Of a stretch of 64,000 nucleotides of DNA, positions 35,809 through 43,764 are shown in pieces. Position 1 is the stretch's first letter; every line of letters starts with the position of its first letter. Under the pieces are notes generated by a model. The model saw only the letters and a program-made list of their open reading frames with translations, ran no database searches and was not told where the DNA came from. The position numbers and the translations under genes are program-made. The DNA comes from Hoeflea_A sp963921345 (GTDB lineage Bacteria; Pseudomonadota; Alphaproteobacteria; Rhizobiales; Rhizobiaceae): contig CAWUFE020000002.1 of assembly GCA_963921345.3 (NCBI GenBank), positions 682,001 to 746,000 on the forward strand. Direction: 5' to 3'.

Positions 35809-36845
35809 TCCGCGGCCTCCAGCAGAACGTCCGCCCGCTCGTTCGCAAGCAGCGCGTCGAAGTAAGCGATGGTACGGTCGAGCCCTTCATCGAGGCTGAC
35901 GGTCGGTTTCCAGCCGGTGATTTCGCCGGCCAGCGAGATGTCCGGTTTGCGTTGCTGCGGATCGTCCACCGGTTTGGACAGATGCACGATCCGGGAACGC
36001 GATCCGGTCTTGCCGATCACCAGATCGGCCAGCTGGTTGATGGTGAATTCGCCGGGATTGCCGAGGTTGAGCGGGCCCTGAATGGCGCCCGGCGTCTTCA
36101 TGAAGCGCCGGAAGCCCTCGATCAGATCGTCGACATAGCAGAAGGACCGGGTCTGCCGGCCGTCGCCATAGATGGTGATGTCTCTGTTGCGCAGGGCCTG
36201 CAGAATGAAGTTCGAGACCACCCGGCCGTCATCGGCGCGCATCTGCGGCCCGTAGGTGTTGAAGATGCGGACCACCTTGATCGGCACGTCATGCTGTCTG
36301 GCATGATCGAAGAAAAGGGTCTCCGCGCAGCGCTTTCCTTCGTCGTAACAGGCGCGCGGCCCCGTCGGATTGACGTTGCCCCAATAGCCCTCTGGCTGCG
36401 GGTGGACCAACGGATCACCGTATACTTCCGATGTGGACGCCTGGAAGGCAACGGCACCAGTCTCGCGGGCAAGATCCAGTACGTTGATTGCGCCCAGCAC
36501 ATTGGTCTTCACGGTCTTGACCGGGTCGCGCTGGTAGTGCGGAGGAGACGCCGGACAGGCCAGATTGTAGATTTCGTCGACCGGCGTGCCGCCGAGAAGG
36601 AAGGGGTCGGCCACGTCACGGTTCATCAATTCAAACCGTGGGTTCGACCGCAGATCGGCAACATTGTGCCGGGAACCGGTTTCGAAATTGTCGAGGCAGA
36701 TCACGTGATACCCCTCACGCAGCAGCCTTCTCGACAAGTGAGATCCCAGGAAACCGGCGCCGCCGGTGATCAGGGCTGTTTTTCCGATCGAGGTCTGTCT
36801 GATGATCTCGTTCGGATTCTTCGATGCGATGTCGGCAGAGTGCAT
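35805..36845 (-). CDS. UDP-glucuronate decarboxylase (UDP-xylose synthase)
   Basis: The 346-residue enzyme of the extended SDR family has GGAGFLGSH, TSEVYGDP and YDEGKR (Tyr-x-x-x-Lys), plus the UXS-typical CPASPPHYQ and GPRACYDEGKRCAE blocks. It converts UDP-glucuronate to UDP-xylose with internally recycled NAD. ATG 36845 is used; an ATG 12 bases earlier (36857) is possible. It heads the polysaccharide operon behind an AT-rich leader of about 300 bases. Confidence 0.88.
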   Translation of the reverse strand: MHSADIASKNPNEIIRQTSIGKTALITGGAGFLGSHLSRRLLREGYHVICLDNFETGSRHNVADLRSNPRFELMNRDVADPFLLGGTPVDEIYNLACPASPPHYQRDPVKTVKTNVLGAINVLDLARETGAVAFQASTSEVYGDPLVHPQPEGYWGNVNPTGPRACYDEGKRCAETLFFDHARQHDVPIKVVRIFNTYGPQMRADDGRVVSNFILQALRNRDITIYGDGRQTRSFCYVDDLIEGFRRFMKTPGAIQGPLNLGNPGEFTINQLADLVIGKTGSRSRIVHLSKPVDDPQQRKPDISLAGEITGWKPTVSLDEGLDRTIAYFDALLANERADVLLEAAE

Positions 36846-37147
36846 TGGTCGCCCCATTCGCTCGGCCGGTCAACAATCGACCGGACATACTTCTCCCGTC
36901 CCGACGCGAAGCAACCTCGCTATCGGATGATGTAATCACCTCGTGCCGCGTGAAGAATTACCGAAATTTAATGTTTCTAAACCTCAAAAGAGGTAGCGAT
37001 ACATTCAATCTCCCTGTAATTCATCCAGAATTGCAATCTGCATCCAGATTACCTTTCTTGACCGCTGAATTGGTACCACAATGTGGCCAGTTCAACGGAA
37101 TCGAAGGAAGATTACGTATATTTAATATAACTGGACAAACGGAAATA
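36846..37147. promoter_or_regulatory. AT-rich leader upstream of the polysaccharide operon
   Basis: The DNA between the first operon gene (UXS) and the small lipoprotein gene is strikingly AT-rich compared with everything around it, especially 36950-37145. It holds no gene I can support. Such regions usually carry promoters and binding sites for nucleoid proteins or regulators; no specific box could be assigned. Horizontal acquisition of the operon is another reading. Confidence 0.4.
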
Positions 37148-37171
37148 GCGTGCCGGTATGGTCCGGCACGC
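37148..37171 (-). terminator. Hairpin after the lipoprotein gene
   Basis: A perfect nine-base-pair stem (GCGTGCCGG / CCGGCACGC) with a six-base loop lies 63 bases past the stop of the minus-strand lipoprotein gene. Read on the minus strand it is followed by a moderately T-rich stretch, so it fits a Rho-independent terminator for that gene and would shield the AT-rich leader from read-through. Confidence 0.5.
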
Positions 37172-37233
37172 GGTCGAACGGCAACCGCCAGCAACGATGG
37201 GACGTTGGAGTTCCTTTGTGGTTCAGCGGATGT

Positions 37234-37620
37234 CTATCCGCTGTCACCGCGCAATCTGCAGCTCGACGTCTGACCGAAGCCGCTTGGCGAACAGATATAT
37301 CGGGCGTCGCCGTGATAGGCGATCAGTGCTTGCCGCACCCTGGCCGATTGCGGCACGGGCACGGTCGACACCGCTGGCGCCACCGAGGCGAGCCCAACGG
37401 TTGACTCCGCCGGCTTCAAGGTAGCGACCTTGACGACTTTCTTCTGCGGTTTGACAGCAGGCGCTGTCGGCGTATCGATTTCCGCAAGCTGGAGGTTGCC
37501 GCAGGCTGAGAGGAAAACCATTGCACCGAGCACCGCCGGCCGCGTGGCAAGTTGTCGGAAGACCGGTGCCGCACGCTGGATCCCGTGCCGAGCGCCGCCG
37601 CTTCGCCTGAATTGCACCAT
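37234..37620 (-). CDS. Putative small lipoprotein
   Basis: The 128-residue product has a basic N-terminus, a hydrophobic stretch and a lipobox-like LSACG around residues 37-41, followed by a Pro/Val/Lys-rich linker and a short C-terminal domain with two cysteines in YICSPSGFGQTSSC, a motif I associate with small exported proteins of Hyphomicrobiales. ATG 37620 has GGAGG eleven bases upstream. The N-terminal region before the hydrophobic stretch is long for a signal peptide, so a later start is possible. Function unknown. Confidence 0.55.
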   Translation of the reverse strand: MVQFRRSGGARHGIQRAAPVFRQLATRPAVLGAMVFLSACGNLQLAEIDTPTAPAVKPQKKVVKVATLKPAESTVGLASVAPAVSTVPVPQSARVRQALIAYHGDARYICSPSGFGQTSSCRLRGDSG

Positions 37621-37756
37621 GATTCGCTTTGCCTCCCACCGCGTTGGAACACAATCCTCGTATCCGGGAAAGGCCATGCCTTCCGGCCGCCGGATTAGTC
37701 CACCGGAATATCGTTAACAAAATGACAAGCGGAGAGATTCCGTAATGAATAGCCGC

Positions 37757-38269
37757 CTATTGCGGTTGATCCACGGACCGCCAGACAATCTCACCGCGAA
37801 GTTTCGGTTGCGTATCGTCGCTGTTGGTTGCAATCAGGATCCGCCGCGGGTCCACCGGACCGGGAAAAATCAGCCTTTCAGTCACCAGCTCGAACCCGAG
37901 CGGCCCGTAATAGGGCCGGTCGCCGACCAGAACCACGCCCTCGCTGCCGTGACGCAGTGCCTCCGCCACAGAAATGCGAACCAGTTCCTTGCCGATACCA
38001 CGGTTCTTGAAAGACGGCCGCACTGCCAGCGGACCCAGGAGGTGACCCGTCACCTCGCCGGCCATGACAGGTGTCAGCCGCACCGAACCGACGATGTCAT
38101 CGTCGACCAGCGCCACGAAGGACAGCCGCAGATCGTGCGGCCCCTGTTCGCGAACCCGCTCGGCAGCGCGCACGAAACGGCCCGGCCCGAACGCCTCTTC
38201 GTTGATGGCGTCGATGACGTGCTGATGGTTGGGTGCTTCGTTCAGGTAGACAGGGTGGAAGACAGACAT
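37757..38269 (-). CDS. GNAT-family N-acetyltransferase, YhbS-like
   Basis: The 170-residue protein shows the GNAT acetyl-CoA site LAVRPSFKNRGIGKELV and the following VVLVGDRPYYGPLGFE segment characteristic of the YhbS-type subgroup. It is a stand-alone cytoplasmic enzyme; the acceptor substrate is unknown. Its divergent neighbour is the GST-like gene, across a 233-base gap. Confidence 0.85.
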   Translation of the reverse strand: MSVFHPVYLNEAPNHQHVIDAINEEAFGPGRFVRAAERVREQGPHDLRLSFVALVDDDIVGSVRLTPVMAGEVTGHLLGPLAVRPSFKNRGIGKELVRISVAEALRHGSEGVVLVGDRPYYGPLGFELVTERLIFPGPVDPRRILIATNSDDTQPKLRGEIVWRSVDQPQ

Positions 38270-38502
38270 GGAAAACCCGCAGGAAATTTGGACAACAAAA
38301 GGACGAACGCGCCTGGCGGCACGGCAAACATCAACGTCGTCGCAATTGTCCCGGGTTGTTCATCGTCTGACTTTCGATTGGGTTCGGCGGCGATAGCACA
38401 AAGTCCCGCCGCCGGGCAAGCCAAAACACACTGTTCATCAAAACCGCCTTCTTGGCGCTGCCGCGACACCCTATGTTCAGGCGAAATCGCAGGAGATATG
38501 TC

Positions 38503-39486
38503 ATGGGCATGCTGGTCGACGGCATCTGGAAAGATGACTGGTACAACACCAAGGAAAGCAAGGGCCGCTTCAAGCGCTCGGATTCACAGTTCCGCAACTG
38601 GGTGACGGCCGACGGCCGCGCCGGTGCCAGCGGATCGGACGGCTTTGCTGCCGAATCCGGCCGCTACCATCTCTATATCTCCTATGCGTGTCCGTGGGCC
38701 CATCGGACACTGATCTTCCGGAACCTGAAAGGGTTGGAACCACACATCTCGCTCTCCATCGTCGACTATTTCATGGGGGACGAGGGCTGGGAGTTTCACG
38801 AGCGCCAGGGCGGAACCCTCGACTCGGTCAACGGCGTCGACAAGCTGTGGAAGGTCTATACGGCCGCCGACTCGTCCTATACCGGCCGTGTCACCGTGCC
38901 GGTGCTCTGGGACAAGCAGCGATCCACCATTGTCTCCAACGAATCCTCCGAGATCATTCGCATGTTCAACAGTGCTTTCGACACGCTGGACGGCGTGCGC
39001 GACGATCTCGATTTCTACCCCGAGGCCCTGCGCGCCGATATCGATGCGGTCAACGATCCGATCTACAACCACATCAACAACGGCGTCTACAAATGCGGGT
39101 TTGCCACCACTCAGGAAGCCTATGAGGAAGCCTTCGGAGCGTTGTTCTCCGAACTCGACCGGGTCGAGGAACGGTTGACGACCAACCGCTATCTGATCGG
39201 CGCGACGCAGACGGAGGCCGACTGGCGGCTGTTCACCACCCTGGTCCGCTTCGACCCGGTCTATGTCGGACACTTCAAATGCAACCGTCAGCGCATCGCC
39301 GACTTCCCGGCCCTTTCAGGATATCTGCGCGAGCTTTACCAGATGCCCGGCATTGCCGAGACGGTGAACATGCAGCACATCAAGGATCACTATTACATGA
39401 GTCATGAATCGGTGAATCCGACACGCATCGTTCCCAAGGGCCCGGAGGTCGACTTGATGGCGCCGCACGGGCGGGATCATCTGTAA
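38503..39486 (+). CDS. Glutathionyl-hydroquinone reductase-like glutathione transferase
   Basis: The 327-residue protein belongs to the Xi-class (ECM4/YqjG) glutathione transferases: catalytic Cys in YACPWAHR, the VPVLWD and NESSEIIRMFN glutathione-site blocks, and a long helical C-terminal domain ending in NMQHIKDHYYMSH. These enzymes reduce glutathionyl-hydroquinones and detoxify quinones. The ATG at 38503 has AGGAG eight bases upstream; the upstream in-frame ATG codes for an Arg-rich leader and is rejected. It is convergent with the disrupted Nudix gene, 12 bases away. Confidence 0.9.
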   Translation: MGMLVDGIWKDDWYNTKESKGRFKRSDSQFRNWVTADGRAGASGSDGFAAESGRYHLYISYACPWAHRTLIFRNLKGLEPHISLSIVDYFMGDEGWEFHERQGGTLDSVNGVDKLWKVYTAADSSYTGRVTVPVLWDKQRSTIVSNESSEIIRMFNSAFDTLDGVRDDLDFYPEALRADIDAVNDPIYNHINNGVYKCGFATTQEAYEEAFGALFSELDRVEERLTTNRYLIGATQTEADWRLFTTLVRFDPVYVGHFKCNRQRIADFPALSGYLRELYQMPGIAETVNMQHIKDHYYMSHESVNPTRIVPKGPEVDLMAPHGRDHL

Positions 39487-39498
39487 AGAGCACCCGGC

Positions 39499-39969
39499 TC
39501 ACCACTCGAGAGATTGCGGCGCCTCGCCGGCGATTTCGTCGAGGCGCTTCAGCGTTGCCGGCGTCGTGTCGGCCGGCAGGGCATCGAGGCGGAAAAAGCC
39601 GGATTCGGCGATCTCCGCGTCGCCGGCGTGGTCCGAGGTCTGCGTGACGTTGCGGCAGACATAGAGCGTGACATGGTCGCGCATGGCCGAATTTCTGTTG
39701 TGATAGATGCCGAAGAGTTCGGCCGGTTCGCCGAGCCGGAGATTGCCTTCCTCGCGCATTTCCCGAATCAGCGCCGAATGGCAGCTTTCGCCAACGTCGA
39801 CGCCGCCACCCGGCATGTGCCAGCCGGCCACATAGGTGTGGCGGACCAGGAAGACGCGGCCGTCCGCATCGAACGCCGCCGCGCGGACGCCAAGCGTCTG
39901 GGCGCGGCTTAGGAGACTTCCAAAGATTACCGACTCGGATGGACTGATCGGTATGCGGTGGTTTGACAT
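39499..39969 (-). pseudogene. Nudix hydrolase, truncated at its 5' end by an IS insertion
   Basis: The frame encodes a Nudix domain (GVRAAAFDADGRVFLVRH, GWHMPGGGVDVGE, REMREEGN) of the small 8-oxo-dGTP/ADP-ribose type. Its first 20 codons (MSNHRIPIS...) are translated from the left end of the ISAzo13-like element; genuine sequence begins at LLSRAQTLG. The missing N-terminus (ending RLLSWWFLL) lies beyond the element at 41251-41392, and removal of the element with one TTA copy restores one frame. The remaining frame still covers the whole Nudix box, so a chimeric protein could be made from a start inside the element, but normal expression is lost. Confidence 0.8.
39912..39931 (+). repeat. Left terminal inverted repeat of the ISAzo13-like element
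   Basis: The sequence begins GGAGACTTCC and matches the reverse complement of 41228-41247 at 16 of 20 positions. It lies directly after the TTA at 39909-39911. Confidence 0.8.
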
Positions 39970-40023
39970 CGGTCTCAGACAGAAGGGATTCCCGCACGGA
40001 TTGATATGCGCTACCCGGTTTGC

Positions 40024-41226
40024 ATGATTGATCTACTTGCAATTCAACAACGCTGGGAAGCGGACGGCTGCCATCGTGATGAACGTGGTCGCCGGCTGTT
40101 TGCCGCCAGTGAAGCGCGTGCAGCTGGCCGGGGCGGCATTGCCGCGGTCTCCAGCATCACCGGCGTCGCCAGGTCGACGATCGGGCGTGGGCTCAAGGAC
40201 CTTGATGACCCGCCGCCCGGAAAGGTTCGCCGCCCAGGCGCTGGCGCGCGAACACTGACCGATAACGATCCGACCCTGCTTGCTGACCTCAAGCGCCTCG
40301 TTGAGCCAGTAACGCGTGGCGACCCGGAGCGACCGCTGATGTGGGTGTCCAAAAGTCCCGCCAAGCTGGCCGCGGCACTCAAGGACGCAGGCCACAAGAT
40401 ATGCCGCAACAGCGTCGACACATTGCTGGCAAAATTGGGGTTCTCGCGGCAGACGAACCGCAAGACCGACGAGGGCTCAAGGCACCCGGACCGCAATGCC
40501 CAGTTCGAGCACATCAACACCAAGGTGTGTGAGGCGCAAAGCGCCGGAGAACCAGTGATCTCGGTGGACACCAAGAAGAAGGAACTGATCGGCAACTACA
40601 AGAACGGTGGCACCGACTACCGTCCAAAAGCCGACCCACGACGCGTGAAGGTGCACGACTTCGAGGACAAGAGCTTGGGCAAGGTGGCTCCTTACGGGGT
40701 CTTTGACGTCACCGCGAACGAAGCATGGGTCAGCCTCGGCATCACTGCCGACACGGCTGAATTCGCTGTCCAGTCCATCCGCACCTGGTTCTATCGGATG
40801 GGCCATGCGCGCTATCCCGAGGCGAAGAAGCTCGTGATCACTGCTGATTGTGGCGGTTCGAACGGGGTACGTATCAGGCTTTGGAAGGTCGAGTTGCAAA
40901 AGCTCGCCGACGAGACCGGGCTCACGCTGCAGATCCACCACTATCCGCCGGGTACGTCGAAGTGGAACAAGATTGAGCATCGCCTGTTTTGTCACATCAC
41001 CCAGAACTGGCGCGGCCGTCCGCTCACCGATCGCATGACGGTGGTCGAATTGATCGGCGCGACGACAACCAAGGCAGGGCTCAGGGTCGAATGCGCAGTC
41101 GACGAACGGATCTATCAGAAGGGTGTCAAGGTCTCCAAAACCGAAATGGCCGAAATCGACATCACTGGCGACAAGTTCCACCCTGAATGGAATTATACCA
41201 TCAAACCGAGAGTGAACGATTTGTAG
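40024..41226 (+). CDS. ISAzo13-family transposase
   Basis: The 400-residue protein starts MIDLLAIQQRWEADGC and has the N-terminal helix-turn-helix region and a DDE catalytic core: Asp in VISVDTKKKE, Asp in ITADCGGSNG and Glu in SKWNKIEHRLF. The block PYGVFDV, GTSKWNKIEHRLF and NWRGRPL is typical of the ISAzo13 family. An in-frame ATG at 40006 is possible. The stop codon is only one base before the right inverted repeat. The frame is intact, so the enzyme should be functional. Confidence 0.9.
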   Translation: MIDLLAIQQRWEADGCHRDERGRRLFAASEARAAGRGGIAAVSSITGVARSTIGRGLKDLDDPPPGKVRRPGAGARTLTDNDPTLLADLKRLVEPVTRGDPERPLMWVSKSPAKLAAALKDAGHKICRNSVDTLLAKLGFSRQTNRKTDEGSRHPDRNAQFEHINTKVCEAQSAGEPVISVDTKKKELIGNYKNGGTDYRPKADPRRVKVHDFEDKSLGKVAPYGVFDVTANEAWVSLGITADTAEFAVQSIRTWFYRMGHARYPEAKKLVITADCGGSNGVRIRLWKVELQKLADETGLTLQIHHYPPGTSKWNKIEHRLFCHITQNWRGRPLTDRMTVVELIGATTTKAGLRVECAVDERIYQKGVKVSKTEMAEIDITGDKFHPEWNYTIKPRVNDL

Positions 41227-41227
41227 T

Positions 41228-41247
41228 GGTTATTTTTGGAAATGTCC
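41228..41247 (-). repeat. Right terminal inverted repeat of the ISAzo13-like element
   Basis: Read on the minus strand it begins GGACATTTCC and pairs with the left end at 16 of 20 positions. The TTA at 41248-41250 is the second copy of the target duplication. Confidence 0.8.
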
Positions 41248-41250
41248 TTA

Positions 41251-41392
41251 GCAGGAACCACCACGACAGCAGGCGGCGCAGCACCCGTTCGATCCAGCCG
41301 CGCCGGAAGCGGGCTTCCGGATCGACAAGGCCGGCTTCTTGCCCTTGTCGCCTTTCGCCGATATGTCCGGCATCATGTTCCGCCTTGCCCAT
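41251..41392 (-). pseudogene. Displaced 5' end of the disrupted Nudix gene
   Basis: On the minus strand this stretch encodes the missing N-terminus of the Nudix protein, ending ERVLRRLLSWWFLL, which joins SRAQTLGVRAAAF once the element is removed. That hydrophobic N-terminal helix is usual in this Nudix subgroup. The start at ATG 41392 is a guess; it overlaps the divergent metallophosphoesterase start by 18 bases, so a later non-ATG start may be used. Confidence 0.65.
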
Positions 41393-42280
41393 ATGTCCGA
41401 TATCCACCTTGGCCCCTTGCCGCGCGTCACGCCCCGGGAACTGGCCTCAAAACGAATCACCGGCTATGTGAACTGGCAGCGCAATCGGCGCAAGCGTCTT
41501 TTCGGCAATATTCTCGATTCCCTCATGCAGGACATCAAGGCGGCGAAGCCGGACCACCTGGTCATGACCGGCGACATGGTCAACCTGGCTGCCGCCGCTG
41601 AAATCGAGGCAATCGCGAAATGGCTCGCCGCCGCAGGCGACCCCACGGACATCTCCCTGGTGCCCGGCAACCACGACGCCTACGTGCCGGGTGCGTTCAA
41701 GAAGATCTGTGCCGCCTGGCGTCCCTACATGCTCGGCGACGACGAAGCGCGCTCGGCATCGGGCGACCATCTCTTCCCCTACCTGCGGCGGCGTGGTCCC
41801 GTGGCCCTGATCGGCGTATCGACGGCCGCGGCCACACCACCCTTCATGGCCAGCGGCGTTTTCGGCCACCGCCAGGCGGAGCGTCTCGCAAACCTGCTCG
41901 AAAACAGCGCGGATCTCTACCGAGTGATCCTCATTCACCACCCGCCGGTCCGCGGCGCCACCAACGCACTCAAGCGCATGATCGGCATCAGCCGGTTTGG
42001 CCGAGTCCTCGAACGGGCCGGAGCCGAACTCGTGCTGCACGGCCACACCCATGAGGACACCCTTTATTGGCTCGACGGGCGCGATGGCCGCGTTCCGGTC
42101 GTCGGCGTCCCGGCTGCAGGCGAAAGCCCCGGCGGCAGGCATCCGGCGTCAGGCTACAATCTGATAAGCATCGACGGCACGGCAGCCGGCTGGAGCAGCC
42201 GGCTGCAGCGTTACGGTCTCAATGCCGATGCCAGCAAGTTCGAATCCGTCGAAGAAACGATCCTGGGCAACTCGCTCTAG
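41375..42280 (+). CDS. Metallophosphoesterase, calcineurin-like
   Basis: The 301-residue cytoplasmic protein has all five blocks of the calcineurin-like phosphoesterase fold: SDIHLG, TGDMVN, GNHDAY, IHHPPV and GHTHED, which bind two metals. Members cleave phosphomonoesters or cyclic nucleotides; its precise substrate is not evident, although class III cyclases are encoded elsewhere in the window. ATG 41375 gives the family-typical start MFRLAHMSD; no clear ribosome site is seen and an ATG at 41363 is possible. The IS insertion lies 128 bases upstream and may affect its promoter. Confidence 0.88.
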   Translation: MFRLAHMSDIHLGPLPRVTPRELASKRITGYVNWQRNRRKRLFGNILDSLMQDIKAAKPDHLVMTGDMVNLAAAAEIEAIAKWLAAAGDPTDISLVPGNHDAYVPGAFKKICAAWRPYMLGDDEARSASGDHLFPYLRRRGPVALIGVSTAAATPPFMASGVFGHRQAERLANLLENSADLYRVILIHHPPVRGATNALKRMIGISRFGRVLERAGAELVLHGHTHEDTLYWLDGRDGRVPVVGVPAAGESPGGRHPASGYNLISIDGTAAGWSSRLQRYGLNADASKFESVEETILGNSL

Positions 42281-42288
42281 CCCTGCAT

Positions 42289-42654
42289 TCAGGCTGCTCC
42301 CGAAAGCTGCTCCTTGTGCAGCCACGCAATCAGCGCACAGACGATCAGCAGCACCAGCGCCGGAACTGCACTGCCGCCGATCAGGAACAGATGGGTAAGG
42401 ACTGCCCCGATCATCGTGCAAATCAGCAGACCTGCCCCGTAGATCGCCCGACCAGGCACGAACAACAGCGCCGCTCCGACGACTTCGATGATCCCGGTGA
42501 CATAACGAAACCATTGGCCGACACCGATCTGGTCGAAGGTGCCGACCATCATTTCGACACCGGCAAGCTTGGCCACGCCCGCGGCCAGGAAAGCTAGACC
42601 GGCAATGATCTTCAATGCCCAACCGCCATAGGTCATGAGTTTGCTTTGTTCCAT
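42289..42654 (-). CDS. DoxX-family small membrane protein
   Basis: The 121-residue protein has four membrane helices and the DoxX pattern of a Gly-rich first helix followed by AGVAKLAG. Family members are linked to thiol/sulfur redox stress or membrane metabolite handling. ATG 42654 is preceded by AAGGAGAGG. It is divergent from the LysR gene at 42738 with an 83-base gap that contains inverted repeats, so it is a likely target of that regulator. Confidence 0.8.
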   Translation of the reverse strand: MEQSKLMTYGGWALKIIAGLAFLAAGVAKLAGVEMMVGTFDQIGVGQWFRYVTGIIEVVGAALLFVPGRAIYGAGLLICTMIGAVLTHLFLIGGSAVPALVLLIVCALIAWLHKEQLSGAA

Positions 42655-42701
42655 CGAACCTCTCCTTTCATGGCATAGGGCGGCAGATAGTGTCTGCACT
42701 G

Positions 42702-42717
42702 TTGCACGTAAATGCAA
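42702..42717. promoter_or_regulatory. Candidate LysR operator in the doxX/lysR gap
   Basis: The perfect inverted repeat TTGCA-N6-TGCAA lies between the divergent doxX-like and lysR-like genes. A second TGCA...TGCA palindrome follows near 42721-42739. Position and symmetry fit binding of the divergently coded LysR protein. It is an inference from layout. Confidence 0.45.
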
Positions 42718-42737
42718 AATATGCAGAGTTTCTGTGC

Positions 42738-43691
42738 ATGAACGCACAGTTCGACAGTTGGAACGAAATCCGTACGGCCTATCTTGTCGCCCGTCACGGC
42801 ACATTGTCCGCCGCCGCCGGCGAGCTTGGCATCCATCACACCATGGCGCAGCGGCAGATCACCGCCCTGGAAAACAGGCTGGGCACCCGGCTCTTCTACC
42901 GCAACGCCCGTGGCTACGCGCCGACCGATGCCGGCGAAGCACTGCTCAAGGTCGCCGAGGAGACACAGGACCAGTTCGAACAGCTGGCGGCGCGCATTGC
43001 CGGCCTCGACCGGCGGCTGTCCGGCAAGCTGGTGGTGACGACGGTGCCGGAATTCGCCACAGGACTGGTGCCGCTGCTTGCCGAATATCAGCGCCGCCAT
43101 CCGGAACTGGCGATTGAAATGATTGCCGACCGGCGCCTGTTGAAGCTGGAATACGGCGAAGCCCATGTCAGTCTGCGCGCCGGCCGGCCACCGTCCGAGC
43201 CGGATAACATCGCCCAGAAGCTCGTCGAGGCAACAGCCACGTTGTGGGCCAGCCGCGGCTATGTGGGACAGCACGGCCCGCTGAAGAGCCTGGATAAAAC
43301 GGACGGCCACCGGTTCGTCTCCACCACGCGGGATGAGGCCGCGTCACCGCTCGCCGCCTGGATCCATGCAAATGTGCCGGATGATGCCGTCGCGTTTCGG
43401 GCCGGTGACACCGAAACGATCACGGCCGCCGTCGCCAACGGCATGGGGATCGGCCCGGTTCTGTGCTGGTCGGCGCTGGCCGACGGCGAGCTCGTGCCGA
43501 TGATTCCGCCGCCGCCGGACTGGTTCGGCACGCTTTGGCTCGTCACCCACATCGATCTGCACCGAACCGCCAAGGTGCAGTCGTTCCTCGCCTACATGAA
43601 ACAGGCCGTTGCCGCCCGGCTACCCGACATTAACGGCGATACCGTGCGCAAGCGGCTTGCAGCCGAAGCCGCGGCACTCAAATCCCGTTGA
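42738..43691 (+). CDS. LysR-family regulator
   Basis: The 317-residue protein has the winged-helix segment WNEIRTAYLVARHGTLSAAAGELGIHHTMAQRQITALE (cut here to its sense: helix-turn-helix near residues 18-45) and an effector domain from about residue 90. ATG 42738 fits the family start. It sits divergent to the DoxX-like gene and probably controls it and itself. The co-inducer is unknown. Confidence 0.85.
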   Translation: MNAQFDSWNEIRTAYLVARHGTLSAAAGELGIHHTMAQRQITALENRLGTRLFYRNARGYAPTDAGEALLKVAEETQDQFEQLAARIAGLDRRLSGKLVVTTVPEFATGLVPLLAEYQRRHPELAIEMIADRRLLKLEYGEAHVSLRAGRPPSEPDNIAQKLVEATATLWASRGYVGQHGPLKSLDKTDGHRFVSTTRDEAASPLAAWIHANVPDDAVAFRAGDTETITAAVANGMGIGPVLCWSALADGELVPMIPPPPDWFGTLWLVTHIDLHRTAKVQSFLAYMKQAVAARLPDINGDTVRKRLAAEAAALKSR

Positions 43692-43764
43692 CATAGCTGT
43701 CAGCAGAATTCGTTTCACGCCCAGCCCTTCAGCGAATAGGGATAGGGCGACACGGAGAACGGCA

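Larger units (their letters stand above)
39912..41247 (+). mobile_element. ISAzo13-family insertion sequence, complete
   Basis: The element is 1336 bases. Its ends are 20-base imperfect inverted repeats (16 of 20 match) starting GGA, flanked on both sides by a TTA target duplication (39909-39911 and 41248-41250). A single transposase gene fills it. It interrupts a Nudix gene, whose two halves join in frame when the element and one TTA are removed, which confirms the boundaries to the base. Intact transposase and matching ends indicate a recent, potentially active insertion. Confidence 0.88.
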
